A stretch of 64,000 bases of DNA from Rhizophagus clarus (GCA_015698045.1 BLAL01000040.1:536501-600500), one strand, 5' to 3'; positions 9,227 through 20,678 are shown, counted from the first letter of the stretch. Made by a program: numbers and translations. Notes: generated from the letters alone by a model not told the origin.

Positions 9227-10224
9227 CTATGTTTGAGGAATGTTTGCTAATTCAATATTGTTATATGCTTGAGGAATGTTTGCTAGTTCGGTTCTCTCAT
9301 ATCCTTGAGAAATGTTTGCTAATTCAAAATCATTATATGCTTGAGGAATGTTTGCTAATTCGGTTCTCTCATATTCTTGAGGAATGTTTGCTAATTCAAA
9401 ATCATTATATGCTTGAGGAATGTTTGCTAATTCGGTTCCCTCATATTCTTGAGGAATGTTTGCTAATTCAAAATCATTATATGCTTGAGAAATGTTTGCT
9501 AATTCGGTTCTCTCATATCTTTGAGGAATGTTTGCTAATTCAAAATCATTATATGCTTGAGGAATGTTTGCTAATTCAAAATCATTATATGCTTGAAGAA
9601 TGTTTGCTAATTCAAAATCATTATATGCTTGAGGAATGTTTGCTAATTCGGTTCCCTCATATTCTTGAGGAATGTTTGCTAATTCAAAATCATTATATGC
9701 TTGAAGAATGTTTGCTAATTCAAAATCATTATATGCTTGAGGAATGTATTCTTGAGGAATGTTTGCTAATTCAAAATCATTATATGCTTGAAGAATGTTT
9801 GCTAATTCAAAATCATTATATGCTTGAGGAATGTATTCTTGAGGAATGTTTGCTAATTCAAAATCATTATATGCTTGAAGAATGTTTGCTAATTCAAAAT
9901 CATTATATGCTTGAGGAATGTTTGCTAATTCGGTTCTCTCATATCCTTGAGGAATGTTTGCTAATTCGGTTCCCTCATATTCTTGAGGAATGTTTGCTAA
10001 TTCGGTTCTCTCATATCCTTGAGGAATGTTTGCTAATTCGGTTCCCTCATATTCTTGAGGAATGTTTGCTAATTCGGTTCTCTCATATCCTTGAGGAATG
10101 TTTGCTAATTCGGTTCCCTCATATTCTTGAGGAATGTTTGCTAATTCAAAATCATTATATGCTTGAGGAATGTTTGCTAATTCGGTTCTCTCATATCCTT
10201 GAGGAATGTTTGTTAATTCGATTC
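9227..10224 (-). repeat. 36-bp tandem repeat array, ~27 copies
   Basis: The 36-bp unit encodes 12 residues. There is higher-order structure: a 72-bp alternation of YEGT and YERT units near 9905-10130, and an 84-bp composite (two YNDF units plus a 12-bp insert) repeated near 9690-9900. This suggests growth by slippage or unequal exchange of multi-unit blocks. Confidence 0.92.
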
Positions 10225-10807
10225 TCCCATATATTTGAGAAGTGTCTGGATCGTTTGTATTATCAACATCGTACTGTTGGTCATTCTCGATTAGGGAAGA
10301 AGAGCGGGATGATATCGATGACTCTTTATTTTTAGTTTTTCGACTTCTTGGTTGCTTTTTTTTCTTTTCAAATTTATAACCATCGTAAATTTCTTTATGC
10401 TTTTCCTCGGCCATCCTTTCAAGAGCAGAGAAAAGCTTTATAACCTCTTCCTCTTCTTTTTTCCAAAGTTTTGATACTTCTTTCGATGTAATTTTAATTT
10501 TTTTATCTTCCTTTTTTCTTTTTTTAAATTTAGGACTTTGCAATTTGTTTCTCTTATATAAAATAAATCTATTCTGAGGACGTGGTGGGTCTTCAAATTC
10601 GGTAATTCCATTTCTCTTTAGTTTTTTATAACGTCGAGTTGTTTTCGAATTAATCAGTAACTCATCAATATCTACATAAAGTAAATGAATTGACTCCTTA
10701 GCAATATCCTCGTCTGGTTTATTCGGGTCTGCGGGAACATAATTTTTTTTATTTCTCTTAAGCACGGGAGATTTGTTACGCTTTCGTTGTTGTTTAATTT
10801 TACTCAT
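9227..10807 (-). CDS. HMG-box (MATA-HMG-like) protein with 12-residue tandem repeats
   Basis: Single exon, 526 residues, convergent with the HMG gene at 6895. Basic arm (1-22), pre-box block at about 31-53 (PDEDIAKESIHLLYVDIDEL), HMG box at about 73-145 starting PPRPQNRFILYKRNKLQSPK, and a lysine/serine-rich linker. From about residue 193 to the end come 27 copies of a 12-residue unit with core ELANIPQ. The variable half is YNDF, YEGT or YERT. Two four-residue insertions (YIPQ) interrupt the array. The end is a threonine codon followed by TAG and GC, as in the other HMG genes, but no large palindrome follows. DNA binding is inferred from the box; the role of the repeat is unknown. The 379-codon open frame on the other strand (9196-10335) is a by-product of the repeat. 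Confidence 0.82.
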   Translation of the reverse strand: MSKIKQQRKRNKSPVLKRNKKNYVPADPNKPDEDIAKESIHLLYVDIDELLINSKTTRRYKKLKRNGITEFEDPPRPQNRFILYKRNKLQSPKFKKRKKEDKKIKITSKEVSKLWKKEEEEVIKLFSALERMAEEKHKEIYDGYKFEKKKKQPRSRKTKNKESSISSRSSSLIENDQQYDVDNTNDPDTSQIYGRIELTNIPQGYERTELANIPQAYNDFELANIPQEYEGTELANIPQGYERTELANIPQEYEGTELANIPQGYERTELANIPQEYEGTELANIPQGYERTELANIPQAYNDFELANILQAYNDFELANIPQEYIPQAYNDFELANILQAYNDFELANIPQEYIPQAYNDFELANILQAYNDFELANIPQEYEGTELANIPQAYNDFELANILQAYNDFELANIPQAYNDFELANIPQRYERTELANISQAYNDFELANIPQEYEGTELANIPQAYNDFELANIPQEYERTELANIPQAYNDFELANISQGYERTELANIPQAYNNIELANIPQT

Positions 10808-10886
10808 CGTTAAAAATAATTTTTTTTTTTAATAGTGGTGATAAAAATTTTTGAAAATCCTTTACCAGACGCTGTTATTATATATA
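10808..10886 (-). promoter_or_regulatory. Likely core promoter of HMG gene at 9227-10807
   Basis: A TATATATA box at 10879-10886, about 75 bp upstream of the ATG in gene sense, and an A-tract (gene sense) at about 10820-10832 just before the start. Position and composition resemble the flanks of the other HMG genes. Confidence 0.4.
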
Positions 10887-13500
10887 GCTTACATTTATTT
10901 CACACCGCAGCATACATGTTATTGTTGAAATTTTTGGATGTAACGCAGCAAATAAAGATACCGCAATTAGTTTTCCGATCATTGCTTTCAATTAAATTAG
11001 CCCCTTTTTCGATAGGCCACATGATGGACTTACATTGATTTTTGCCCTTTTTGGGAAGACAATTAATTTCATTTCATGCGCCCGCTTCATTCATTCACTT
11101 TCATTTTTTAATGAAAGTGATGATGCGAATGTGTTTGGAAAATCGGTGTTGATCATTCAGAGTTTAGAGACCTGCGCATTTTTTTATTACAAAAAAAAAA
11201 CGGTACTCTAACCTGGTTTAACGGATAATTAATTTCATAGGAAATTATTTATTAGTTAAAGCTTGAGGTCAAATCAGTTCACCAACATGCATGTACTTAA
11301 AGTCCTCTATATTTTCCTAATAAATTTATTGTTTATCAATAAAAATAAAAATAAAAAAAAAAAAATATGAAAGAACAAAAGCAAAATCAATATTTGTAAC
11401 ATTCATTAGTGATTGTGATGTAATGTTGTTGATTCGACCTAAAAAGTTGCCGATATGATGTTACATGAAATTGCCCATCAATAAGAATACGAAGTTAGGA
11501 CAGGCTGTTCCAGAAAATTCTCTGTATTTCTATGTATTAATTTCGTAGCAAATTATTTATAGTAAAATCTGTGAAATTTATTGTATTCATTTTGTGGAGT
11601 TCCACTATGTTATTGTTATCAGAATTCAACCATTGATGATACTGAAAGCGTATATATGCGCAGTATAAATATTACTTTTGAAATAACATTTTAGTGCTGT
11701 ACGTTTATGAAAATTTTAGCTAAAGATAAAATGTATCAAAATTAGAAAAATTATAATCTCGAATACTTCTATAATCTTCACTATGCAGCCACGAATCACA
11801 TTTAATTAGTGATCTGTAATAAATGATCGGCATATGGGGAATCTCACGTTATATCTGATAAAAGTTTTTAAGAAATGATTTTGAGAAAAAGATTTTTTAC
11901 GAATAAAAAGTTACAGTAATTGGCTATCTATTAATGTGATTTCTCCTTTATATTCCCTATGTAAATGATTGCGTAATCCTTCTTATGAATAATTATGATC
12001 TACATAAATATTACCAAATTTGGTAAATCTAGCCCCGAATTTTATTATTGCCGATCTCTACTTCTGTTGCGGATTACGAATTAAGGAAAAAATGCTTTTC
12101 TTATTGTTTCTATCGATTATATGCGATGTTGAAATCATGTTATTATTATCTGATTAATACTTGACCTACGTCTTTTAGGCTTCTGTAATTCAAATTCGAT
12201 TATTTATTGAATCTAGGCCCAGCAAATAATAAATAAGTGTTTTACCAGAGAAAAAGCATCTCGTATTCTAAATTAAAAAATTATTAGAATTTTAATTGAA
12301 CAAAAGTAAAGGAGTCCTTATAATCTTTCAATAACGGCCAATAATACTACATTTTAAAGATTATAAAATGATAATAACCTTGACAACGGCTTGAACTGAG
12401 CTGTGATTTAAGTATTTTTAAAACTACTTTGCATAAAATGTTCAATATTTGAACTGCTCCTAGGATGGATTTTTTTGAACTGATCCGATTCCATCACTAA
12501 ATATCATCATAATTCGATTATCTCTTTATTGCTGCGCAAACTTATCATGTTTATCATACTATATTAATTTAACATGACCTTACCATTGTTTATTATTGGA
12601 GCGAATTTTATTTTAATTTACTTCAAATAAGTATTAGTTTTAAATCATTGTCGAACAAAAATGCCAAAAATAAATATTTTTTAATTGTTTAAACTTAAAA
12701 TGTATACATTTAACACAATTTTTTAGCTCTTTTTACCCCACTTTTTAAAGCAAATTACGCGTTTTTAGTTAGATTACTAGAATTAAATTCAATTTATTCA
12801 ATAACACGAAATTCGCCACACACGCATCAACCACGCAAAACAATTAATACTAAGCCATAATCTAAATCTGATTCAATAAATAAGCGTTCCGGCGTTTCAG
12901 TAGTCGACCATTGTTTTCCACTTATGTCGGAAACAATAAAATAATTATGCAAATTTTATTTTTCAAAAATTTTTTGATTACTTTCAACTTAACGATTTTA
13001 ATATCACGTGATTTATGATGTTGATAATACGTAACTTATTACAGTTTTGTACAACGTTTCTCAATTAAGTTAATGACACAATATGTACGACATTTAAAAT
13101 AAAGTGGCTGGTTTACCCCCTAGCGAGTTTAGTTGAAAGTTGAAACCAATGCCAAGAGATGCTAATAGTGAAAAAGTATTCTTTTGAAATACTATTTTGA
13201 CAAAAAAAAAAAATAAATTGTATAAGGGAATTATTTTATTATAAGACAAAAAGAAATAAGATGATTATATTTTAATAAGGTGATGAAGTCTTGTGCTTCA
13301 TTTGCTTATAATACGAGAAAATCACATGTGTCAAAGAAATTTTTGTTGTTCTATTCTAAACAATTATGTCAATATAACGTATAGAACTAAAGAGGTTTTA
13401 ACTTTTTTAATAAATACATCATTTTTACGTGATATTTTTTTAAAACTGATCTTCACATTAAATATGTCCTTATTTAGTTTAAAATAATGATGTCATGTGT
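10887..13500. other. Intergenic, no gene seen
   Basis: About 2.6 kb of AT-rich sequence. Small open frames (for example 10835-11038 and 13293-13487) have no motif, splice context or homologue that I recognise. Confidence 0.5.
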
Positions 13501-13520
13501 CTTTTTCGAAAAAAAAAAAG

Positions 13521-13530
13521 TTTATAAAAG
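13521..13530 (+). promoter_or_regulatory. TATA box of PMP3-like gene
   Basis: TTTATAAAAG, followed by CCCCCGAAAG, 101 bp upstream of the ATG at 13631. The intervening A/C-rich stretch (13560-13630) looks like a typical fungal 5' UTR. Confidence 0.6.
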
Positions 13531-13630
13531 CCCCCGAAAGTTTTCAACTTTTTCAAAATCACATCACAAAGAAACAAATTAAAGAAACAAAAAAAAAACT
13601 AAATTCTAAAAACTAAAGTCTAAATCAAAA

Positions 13631-13894
13631 ATGGCTGTTACTTTCTCTGATATTTTCAAGATCGCTTTCGCTATCGTCCTTCCACCCTTAGGTGTCTTAT
13701 TAGAAAGAGGATGTGGTGCTGACCTCTGTATTAACATACTTTTAACAATTCTTGGTTATATTCCTGGTATGTATTTATTTAATTAGCGAATTATTTCTGT
13801 TTTTGAAGGAAAAAAAAACCAAACGCTAATGAAAAAAATATATATATAATTTATAGGTATCGTTCACGCTCTTTATATCATCTTTAAATACTAA
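13631..13894 (+). CDS. PMP3: PMP3-family plasma membrane proteolipid
   Basis: Two exons, 13631-13766 and 13857-13894, joined across a 90-nt GT-AG intron (GTATGT donor, CTAAT branch site at about 13826-13830, TATAG acceptor), giving 57 residues. The product is a small hydrophobic protein of the PMP3/UPF0057 family: a first membrane helix (about 9-26) with the family motif LPPLGVLLERGCGADLCIN, and a second helix (about 34-56) with LLTILGYIPGIVHALYI. The length and the PPLGV and GYIPGI motifs match the family. In yeast, PMP3 helps control plasma-membrane potential and cation tolerance; the same role is inferred here. A strong TATA box and a purine-rich leader suggest high expression. The gene stands alone in a gene-poor stretch. 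Confidence 0.92.
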
Positions 13895-16686
13895 GGTGTA
13901 GATTAGTATTTAGAGAGAAAATGCTTTAATAAAAAAATTCTAGAACTATCATATTAATTCACGCTCAAATTTAATCATCCCCCTACACAATTATTTTGTA
14001 TTTTTGTATTATTATAATATATATCATATTTATTATTTCGCTTTTTCATGTATGTATTTTCTATGCACGAGTAATTTGGGTAATTTGGGTAATTTTGGTA
14101 ATTAGGTAAATTTAAGTATTTTGACTTGAATAAAATTTATTGGATAATATATTATCAAAAAGTTGAATGTTTCCTTTGTGTGATAAGAATTTATTATGAC
14201 CTTGAACCATGTTAATATATTCTGTAAAAGACATATTATAACGACATAATATGAAGAGTACACGTTTTTCATTAATCCAACCTTTCTAACTAGTTTAAAT
14301 AGCGCGTCATTTAAGACTTTAGGTTGCCCGATGCATGTGCTATACCTAAAATATTAAAATATTATTAGTATAGCAATACTAGTCAAATTCATATTACTTA
14401 CAGTACCTTTGATAATGAATATCCCTACAAATTTTACTATCAGTTTCATCTCTAGCTGCGTTTGAATAAATTTCCTCACTATAAAGAATTGTTGATTATC
14501 TTTGCAAAACAGAATTAACAAGGAACTTCTGTATTTGCACGAGGATATTTTGGACACAGAGATAAGATCAACTCAGCAGGAGCAGGATTGCATGTTAGTG
14601 AATGTACTGTACTTATGCTATTAAACAGGCCATTTTACCTTCTCGTGCAGTGTTAATCGATATCACAATCTTGATGTAGTAAAGAAAAGAATTAATATGA
14701 AACTAAAAAGCTATATAATAATCATAAATTAAGAACTTACTCTCTCGTCCTCTTCTTTTTCTTCCCGATCTTTCTTTTCTTGGATTCTTTTGATAAATGA
14801 ATATCAAAAGTTCTGTTATTACTAGTTCCATTAATGAATAATAAATCTTTGCATGGTTAATAAATCTGGTTGCATGTTTTAAAGGTTGAAGTAACTTCTT
14901 GTTTAATATAGTATTAGAGTTCAAAGAATAAAGAATTCTAAACAGACGTATACCCCCTATTACCCAATGATCGCGGTTTTTGGTAGTGGAAGTGAATTGA
15001 AGGTCCGCCAACTTCTTTGAATATAAACTTGTGGGTACAATAAAAAACTACGAGTTTCCCTGTGTTCAAATCGAGATGATACACTGGTGCATCAAATAAA
15101 CTGCGAGTTAATATTTGATGTTAATTCTACAAGAAGTGTGTAAATTAGGGTATATTTGTTAATGATATTATTATTAATTTTCCACGTCTGACTTTGTGGC
15201 TCGTCTCATAAACTTGAATGATAGAAGTCTCACAGAACTACCACACCAATTGTCATACTTTTCTTTTTAGTAAAAGTTAGGCTTTATCATGTCTCTGATT
15301 CTGTTTAAACCTCAATTTTTCGTTTGAATGTTTCTCCTCTCATTCATCAAAGAACCTCCGAATTTTCCGACTCGTAAACTTTCGCTCAAAATATTTATGT
15401 ATTGCGCTATTGCGTGCATAAATAAAATAAATGCAAAAAAAAGAATTGACAAAGGGAAGAGCTACTGAAACATGTTTCAAAAGCGCGTTCGCGTTCATAT
15501 ATAGTCGATCAGGTGATCGTACTCCTACTCATTTTAGTATGATCAGATTTAAGTTATCACAGTTATTACAATGACTAAGAATGAGTGATTAAATTATTTC
15601 ACACATTAAGTAAAAAATACTTCGAAATAAATCGCATTGTAATATTTTTTGAGATCGTAGCAATTCATTGTGGCGAAGCCAATCATCATAACCCTATATA
15701 GGAAGCTATCAAAAAACTGCTCATCATATCTGCCTTGCCGATGAAAGGAGATCAATAAAAATCTCGAATTAAATATAATGAAGTGCTTAGTTGACTTTTG
15801 ATGAAAATGTTACACCAACAATGTTAAACATATGATCATCAAACATCTTTGATCGATGTGAGAAAAAATATATACGTATATATTTTTTTTCTTTCGATCT
15901 CTTAAATCAAAATCTTTTTTTTCTTATACTTGTAACAGATTAGGTATTAAATTGTAATTTGAATTTTGTACTATTTGCTAATTTTTTTTTTTTTTTTTAT
16001 TAAACAATATAAACAATATTAATGGATTAAAGTTCTTTTGAAAGAATTTATAAAAATAAGTATTAAAATATTTCATTCAAGAAAGGAAGCAGGATTTTAT
16101 ATTGACATGTGAACAAGAATCAAACAAACCAGATAATTTAGCCACAAAATTGGTAATTTTAAAAGTATTGTGCCATGAACGTTTCACAACATACTTTTTT
16201 TTTTAAACAATGTTTGTCGTGACAATTTATTTGGCGTTAAAAAAAATATTTTAAAAAAAGAAATTAAAAAAAAGTTTAACGTCCAATTTAGGTAAAATGT
16301 CTGATAAATTCATAACCCAAGTTAGAAAATAATCTCTCTCTGGTCAATTATTATCATAATTTGTCATATTTGATCCGAAATTTTTTTTTTTTTTCTCATA
16401 TGGAGCCTTTTATTTCGATTTTTTTTTTTTTTTCTTCTTTTTCTCTTTAGACCAAAATTTTCTCTTGTACATTTAAGAATTATTTTAATGATACAAAAAT
16501 TTTGGCTCTAAGATTATTACTTTGTTTTAAATGGTAAAGTAATTTGCGTGAAACTAACCAAGTTTTATTTTTAAATGCTTTTATTTTTAGTTATAACAAA
16601 TTCAAATAACCTTAGATATTTCGTGCGGATTTAAGTGTAAATAATAATTAATTATTGTACTTTGAAATATAAAAATATCATTAAAG
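13895..16686. other. Intergenic; weak open frames only
   Basis: Minus-strand open frames at 14354-14557 and 14703-15011 have no recognisable domain. The latter ends near a GTAAGT-like donor, but no convincing downstream exon was found. The rest is AT-rich with T runs at 15979-15998 and 16380-16434. Confidence 0.4.
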
Positions 16687-17886
16687 ATGGATGAAGATTT
16701 TATTCCTTGGGTAAGTCGATGATAATGATCATTCTTTGTTATTCGTGTGATTGTAAATTGATTCTACTTTCTACTTATCGCAGGTTTATCAAAAAAATTT
16801 TACTAATGAATATAATAAACATTCTGGAGGAAATTATAATTATAAAAAATCATCAAAACGTTCTAATAATAATAACAACAACAACAACAACAACAATAAT
16901 AATAATAACAAAAGAAATAATAATCAAAATCGTCTAACTTCCTATCAACAACCATCTAAATATATTGAATTTAATCTATCAAGTATTTCTATTGAAGAAT
17001 ATCGTGAATCGGTCGATTTTAATGTTGAAAATTACAAATTAAGATTTCGTTATAAATATTTAGAAGAAGGCATATCGATCTTTTTAAATGATAATAAATG
17101 TAAAATTTATATTCCTGTTGATAATATTGAAGCAATCTCCAAGATACAACCAAATGTTATTGTTTTAACCTTGAAAAAAGACAAAGATAGAACAACCTCG
17201 GTAAGATATTTCGATGTTTGAAAATTCGTCAAAAGAGCATTCCTAATCATTAATTTTATTTTGGTGAATAGATTCATTATAATTCAAAAGAAGGATACTC
17301 TATAGATGATCCTATCCGTGAAAATATATGTGAGATATATATTTTAATTCATTGAATTTTATTTTTCTATGTTCAAATTTTTAACTAAAGTATCCAACAG
17401 ATAAAGCAACATCAATTAGTATGATAGCTCAAGAATCAACTCCTCAACAAGTTATAGATATGGTTGGTCTACATATTCATTATCTTGTTAATATAAATAA
17501 CAAGAACAAACCAAGATTCCCCATTTCTAATTGGGGAAGATTTAACGCAATTCCATGTCTTCTAGTAAGTAAATTTATCGTATTTATTTTAAAAAGATAT
17601 AATTATTGGTAATTAACCTTTTTTTATTAAAAAGATGAAGGAAGATGAAATTCTTTTAAAATGTCACGTTGGCCGAGATATTCGTATATTAAGCTTTATT
17701 CTACCAATTAGATATGAAGGAATAAAACGAAAAATACAAGAAGCGTTTGGAATCGCCGAAATATCAAAATTAAAATATAAAGATGAAGAAGGTGAATTTA
17801 TTACAATTATCGATAACGTTGATTTTGATACTGCTGCTAAATTATATAAGAAAGAAAACAAACTTGAAATTTGGGTTATTGAATAA
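16687..17886 (+). CDS. PB1-domain protein with poly-asparagine N-terminus
   Basis: Five exons: 16687-16710, 16784-17200, 17272-17329, 17401-17564, 17635-17886. The four introns are 70-73 nt with GTAAG/GTGAG donors and AG acceptors. All phases agree, giving 304 residues. The first exon is only eight codons (MDEDFIPW). Residues about 35-50 are a poly-Asn tract encoded by an AAC/AAT microsatellite. Residues about 60-220 form a globular region that I do not recognise. The last exon holds a PB1 domain: the basic cluster LLKCHVGRDIRILSF and the acidic OPCA-type motif KYKDEEGEFITIIDNVDF are both present, so it could pair with partners on either face. PB1 domains mediate head-to-tail protein pairing in signalling complexes, for example NADPH-oxidase regulators and polarity proteins; the partner is unknown. 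Confidence 0.8.
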
Positions 17887-17919
17887 TAATAATTAATATT
17901 GGAGGAATAGTAAACCGAG

Positions 17920-17954
<35 letters not shown>

Positions 17955-18758
17955 TAACGAATTTATTATATTTCCATTTTTTTTATATATTCTATTTTAC
18001 ACATATTCTATTTTTTACTTATTCTATTTTTTACATATTCTATCTTTTATTATATTCTATTTTTTATATTATTATTTTGCTCATACAAGAATTATATAAT
18101 ATTAAATATTTTCATCATATTTTTTTTGGTTATCAAATATCCCGGGAGAAGAAAAAGTGGGAAATAGGAACTTAACAGAATTTATTGAAAAATACAATAA
18201 CTTTAATAGCTTTTTATGTAGTTTAAATAAAATAATCGTATTATGCAAAAGTATATAACTTTTTCTGAATGTTTATTACCAGTATTAAATCGGCACTAAA
18301 TTAGAAATTCTGGCCGAAGTTAATAATTCTGCCAGCTACATAGCTACTAGCTTTAGATTATTCGTAAATCGTAATTGAAGATCGATTAATACGTAAATAC
18401 AACGTCACATACTCATATGATATAAATATTATTCGTTCACAAATTCATAAACAAGTCACATGATATTATTGTATGCGCGTATATATAGTATCAAGTAAAG
18501 ATTTGCAGTCACGCTCAATTCTAGCTGCAGATAAGGAGGGCGCGACATTTCAAATATACATTCTCTCTCTGTGTGTTATAACAGCATGAAATGGGGTAAA
18601 AGAAAATATTTCAGTTACAATCAGAAATAGTCAAATCGTAATAATTGATGTCGTTTTATATTAAGTAGGTTATGTAAGAATACAAATATTTGCTGTTAAG
18701 CAATTAAATTAAAAATAATAAATTTAAGTTATGTAAACAACTATTGATAATAACTTCA
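17887..18758. other. Intergenic with (AT)n microsatellite
   Basis: An (AT)n tract at about 17924-17951 directly follows the PB1 gene, then a T-rich stretch with repeated TATTCTATTTT units (17984-18065). Nothing coding. Confidence 0.6.
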
Positions 18759-20678
18759 TTAATGGATATTTTTAAGCGTTTCTTCATTATTGTTATAGTA
18801 ATACTTTAATTCATTTACATATAATTTTAGAATATTTTCGATGTTTTCACCTGCTGGAATAATCTCTAAAGCGCGAAGTTCTCTAAGACGAAATTGTGCA
18901 ACATGACTATAATATCCATTATTTTGTTCTGCAGCTTTAAAATAGAATTTAATGGCCTCTTTAACATTTTCTGCATTTTCTCTCTTACCTATTTGTCCTC
19001 TTTCATAAGCTTCACCAAGAAATGTTTGACCCATAACTAATCCATTTTCTGCTGCATATTTCAACATTTGTATCCCATTCATTTTTTCACTTTCATTTAC
19101 ATCATCTTTATTAACTAAAATTCTTCCAAGTCTGGCTTTTGCATATAAATTATTTTCATCAAATTGTATAGCCTTCTTAAACCATTTTTCTGCTTCATTT
19201 TCATTTTTAATTTCATGATCACTTTCATAAAGTAATCCAAGATTGTATGCGGATTGACTATCTCCTAATTCACAAGATTTTTCGTACCATTTTATTGCTA
19301 TGTTTAATTTTGTTTTAGATAACTTTTTCATGTTTAAATCATTTGGTTTGGAGATTTTAATAAAATTTTTCCATTCAAAAGGTTTTATAACATAACTACT
19401 ATGATATATTATTGCCATGTTTCTCATTGCTATTCTGGCTAGTTCTTTACTTGTAATTTCATTTTCTTCATCTGCAGCCGAATCATCCGCTGTTTCTTTA
19501 TCTGCAACTGAATCATTTTTTGTTTTTTTATCTGCAATTGAATTATTGTTTGCAGTTGCTTCTTCCGTTAAATTTTTATCTGTCGTGGATTCTTTCGTTG
19601 TGATTTTACCTATGATCATTTCTTTTATTGTGTTCGTTTTTTCTGTTGTTTTCTTTTCTGTAGTCACATTTTTTTCTATTGTTTCAATTACTTCCTTAAA
19701 TAATTTTTTAGCTTTTTGTGGATCATAAAATGACTTACTGTAACCAATAGAATACATATATCCTAAACATAACTTTGCTTCTATAGATCCTGCTTTTTCG
19801 GCTTCTTGACACCATTTTTCAGCTTCTTTATACCAGGTTTCAGCTTCTGGGGTCAAATTTGTAGAATTTGAATAATTCTCTTTAATTCCTATCATATAAT
19901 ATCCAACTAATGTCATTTTATGAATAAAACCTTCCTCATTTTTCGCATTTTCTTCTAAATCTTTTAATTTAATATCTTTATATATATCCATTTTTCCATT
20001 TTTTTTTATCAATATTTTATAAGCTCCAAGTCCTTTCACAGGTGTACCATTTATTAAATGTTTAATTGTATCATCTCGCATCCATTCAGGTAATTCATTA
20101 AATTTTATTCCAGTCCATCCTGTACCTTCTGAATTTAATTTACTTTTACCAGTAATAATAAATAATGAAATAATATTATTACTATTAAATGGATTAAATG
20201 GTGATTCTTTAATTTTAGTTAAAACCAATCGTTTTGCTTTTTCAGGATTCCCTGATTTTTCTTCATGTAAATCGATTCTAGCTGTAGACAATAAAATTTT
20301 TGGAATATATAATTCTTTATTATTAGGAATTATACATTCATAATAACCTAAAAAATTATCTTCTAATCTTTTTTCTTTTTGTTTAGCAATTAAATTTTTA
20401 AAATCATTACTAAAATTTGGTGAAACCTTTTTCATTTTATCTTTAACTGATGTAATAATTTGTTCCCTCTTTCTTTTTATGGTCATAAGACTAAGTCTAG
20501 ATACGGAATATGAAAGGGATTTTATTGAAAAATCTACAGTTGAATTATTTTTTGTTTTAAATGATATGAAAGATTCATTATCTAAACTTAAAGTATCAAG
20601 AGATTCATTATCTGAACTTGTTGAAACTTTAGTTTCAATATTTTTATTTTTTGACTTTGATATTTTTTTACTAAACAT
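18759..20678 (-). CDS. Sel1-like repeat protein
   Basis: Single exon, 639 residues from the ATG at 20678 (MFSKKISKSKNKNIE). An in-frame ATG 72 bp further up (20750) would add an unlikely hydrophobic stretch in the leader. Residues about 1-110 are Ser/Lys-rich. About 110-250 is a segment I do not recognise (contains SEGTGWTGIKFNELPEWMRD). A first Sel1-like repeat lies near 270-330 (AGSIEAKLCLGYMYSIGY). A low-complexity Thr/Lys/Glu/Ala linker follows at about 330-415, then three or more Sel1-like repeats at about 450-600: AIKWYEKSCELGDSQSAYNL, AKARLGRILVNKDD, MLKYAAENGLVMGQTFLGEA and AIKFYFKAAEQNN. Sel1 repeats are TPR-like helical hairpins that act as protein scaffolds; they are very abundant in Rhizophagus, often with kinases. 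No kinase domain is present here. Confidence 0.85.
   Translation of the reverse strand: MFSKKISKSKNKNIETKVSTSSDNESLDTLSLDNESFISFKTKNNSTVDFSIKSLSYSVSRLSLMTIKRKREQIITSVKDKMKKVSPNFSNDFKNLIAKQKEKRLEDNFLGYYECIIPNNKELYIPKILLSTARIDLHEEKSGNPEKAKRLVLTKIKESPFNPFNSNNIISLFIITGKSKLNSEGTGWTGIKFNELPEWMRDDTIKHLINGTPVKGLGAYKILIKKNGKMDIYKDIKLKDLEENAKNEEGFIHKMTLVGYYMIGIKENYSNSTNLTPEAETWYKEAEKWCQEAEKAGSIEAKLCLGYMYSIGYSKSFYDPQKAKKLFKEVIETIEKNVTTEKKTTEKTNTIKEMIIGKITTKESTTDKNLTEEATANNNSIADKKTKNDSVADKETADDSAADEENEITSKELARIAMRNMAIIYHSSYVIKPFEWKNFIKISKPNDLNMKKLSKTKLNIAIKWYEKSCELGDSQSAYNLGLLYESDHEIKNENEAEKWFKKAIQFDENNLYAKARLGRILVNKDDVNESEKMNGIQMLKYAAENGLVMGQTFLGEAYERGQIGKRENAENVKEAIKFYFKAAEQNNGYYSHVAQFRLRELRALEIIPAGENIENILKLYVNELKYYYNNNEETLKNIH

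Noticed and set aside
9227-10224. Possible CRISPR-like array
   Set aside because: Regular spacing comes from a coding minisatellite with no unique spacers, in a eukaryotic gene.
9196-10335. Plus-strand open frame of 379 codons across the 36-bp repeats
   Set aside because: Same artefact: the true gene is on the minus strand, where the HMG box joins the repeats in one frame.
14354-15011. Minus-strand open frames as a spliced gene
   Set aside because: A GTAAGT donor exists near 14740, but no exon combination gave a recognisable or consistent protein.
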